Source of the DNA: Chaetorhynchus papuensis | Lineage: Eukaryota > Chordata > Aves > Passeriformes > Rhipiduridae | DNA length: 64,000 bases | Direction: 5' to 3' | Assembly: GCA_013396525.1 (NCBI GenBank) | Contig: VWYX01000274.1 | Coordinates: forward strand, 495,371 to 559,370 | In this document: positions 63,421 through 64,000 of the stretch, piece by piece | Layout of the letters: each line of letters opens with the position of its first letter | How positions within the stretch are numbered: position 1 is the stretch's first letter | Notes under the pieces: generated by a model | Seen by the model: only the letters and a program-made list of their open reading frames with translations | Databases searched by the model: none | What the model was told of the DNA's origin: nothing | Program-made: the position numbers and the translations under genes

Positions 63421-64000
63421 CTGTAAGTTTGAGAGCTACAAGTTTACCTCCTTAATTCCTTATGCTGCATGGACAATGGCATCACTGTCGAGTCAAGAAA
63501 AATACCTTAATATTAAAACCCATTTTTGATCAAGCTCCTCACCCTCCATCTTTGAGAAAAGTGTATTCAGGGAGGGTTTTGTTATGCTTCAGAATACCTG
63601 AATAAATCAAGTTTAGCAGCAGAATTTCTTTTGAAAGATACAATAGAAGCACATTTGTGTTTTGTGTTAAAATATTATCAGATGTCAGATCAATAATAGT
63701 TGGATGTGAAATAGTTGTTTATGTTATTCTAAACTGAGTGGAGAACGGATGAAAATTAAAAGAGGGTGTTTTAAAGGGAAAATATATAACTGTGTATTTG
63801 TTTGATTGTTTTCTTAATATTTACAATACACCTGCAGCCAAATACATTTCCTGTGCTGCTTTCATTGTTGAGTGAAAGGACACAGAAAAGCCACATGATG
63901 CATCTAAAAATCTTGTAGAGACTCTCTAGCCTTTTATGTTTAATCTGAAGTTATTCACTATATAAAAACATTAATTTTATTTCCACTGCCTATTGTGTTC
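63421..64000. other. No gene recognised; possible intron upstream of candidate exon
   Basis: AT-rich sequence. Read on the minus strand, I see no further exon with convincing splice sites. If the candidate exon is real, this is its preceding intron. Confidence 0.4.

Noticed and set aside
63423..63428. Plus-strand GTAAGT, a good splice donor match
   Set aside because: It overlaps the minus-strand acceptor candidate, and no plus-strand exon precedes it.
1..64000. Search for CRISPR arrays, operons, phage or bacterial mobile systems
   Set aside because: The sequence is vertebrate: CR1 elements, AT-rich non-coding DNA, no prokaryotic gene density. No direct-repeat/spacer array exists; the only regular repeat is the minisatellite.
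1..64000. Search for tRNA, rRNA, snRNA and microRNA genes
   Set aside because: No cloverleaf-type A/B box pairs or recognisable RNA genes were seen by eye. Short hairpins present are too small to support a precursor call; a covariance-model scan would be decisive.
1..64000. Search for full-length endogenous retroviruses
   Set aside because: No LTR pair, primer-binding site or pol-like frame was recognised. Only the candidate membrane exon at the right edge has any envelope-like feature.

Overview
The window looks like vertebrate nuclear DNA from a bird. The best evidence is several CR1 LINE 3' ends, two of them close to the standard avian form. The copy at 61064-61205 ends in two perfect ATTCTATG octamers, the hallmark of the CR1 3' terminus. 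Other avian-type traits are low repeat density, AT-rich composition with scattered GC-richer patches, and a few very old MIR-like SINE remnants. There are no bacterial-style operons, no long conserved reading frames and no rRNA. The open frames present (up to about 170 codons) show no recognisable family and no codon-like constraint, as expected by chance in 64 kb.

Most of the window reads as intergenic or long-intron DNA. Roughly 1-13,790 is unique AT-rich sequence with two homeodomain-motif clusters (7140-7262 and 10255-10500). At 13,791-14,605 two CR1 fragments lie in opposite orientation about 320 bp apart. From 14,606 to 31,400 are MIR-like remnants, a TTTTA microsatellite, a CR1 tail fragment and three more enhancer-like stretches. 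From 31,400 to 47,500 are GC-richer patches (34.3, 35.6-36.0 and 38.0-38.8 kb), a perfect 20-bp palindrome with an overlapping MEF2-like core, more enhancer-like stretches and a G-quadruplex motif. At 47,518-47,820 is a 34-bp minisatellite containing the window's only ambiguous base (N at 47,668), probably an assembly scar. From 47,821 to the end are further enhancer-like blocks, an old CR1 copy (56,340-56,700), a young-looking CR1 tail (61,064-61,205) and, near the right edge, one possible coding exon.

That candidate exon (63,138-63,420, minus strand) encodes a strongly hydrophobic helix followed by a basic tail and a stop. A possible splice acceptor precedes it and an AATAAA lies about 530 bp downstream. 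It could be the last exon of a single-pass membrane protein gene lying mostly to the right of the window, a retroviral envelope remnant, or chance. I cannot name it.

I found no new biological system. The most useful leads are the possible exon, the spaced clusters of homeodomain-type sites that look like developmental enhancers in a gene desert, the 20-bp MEF2-like palindrome, and the minisatellite with its gap. The enhancer-like calls rest on motif content and texture alone, because I could not run alignments.
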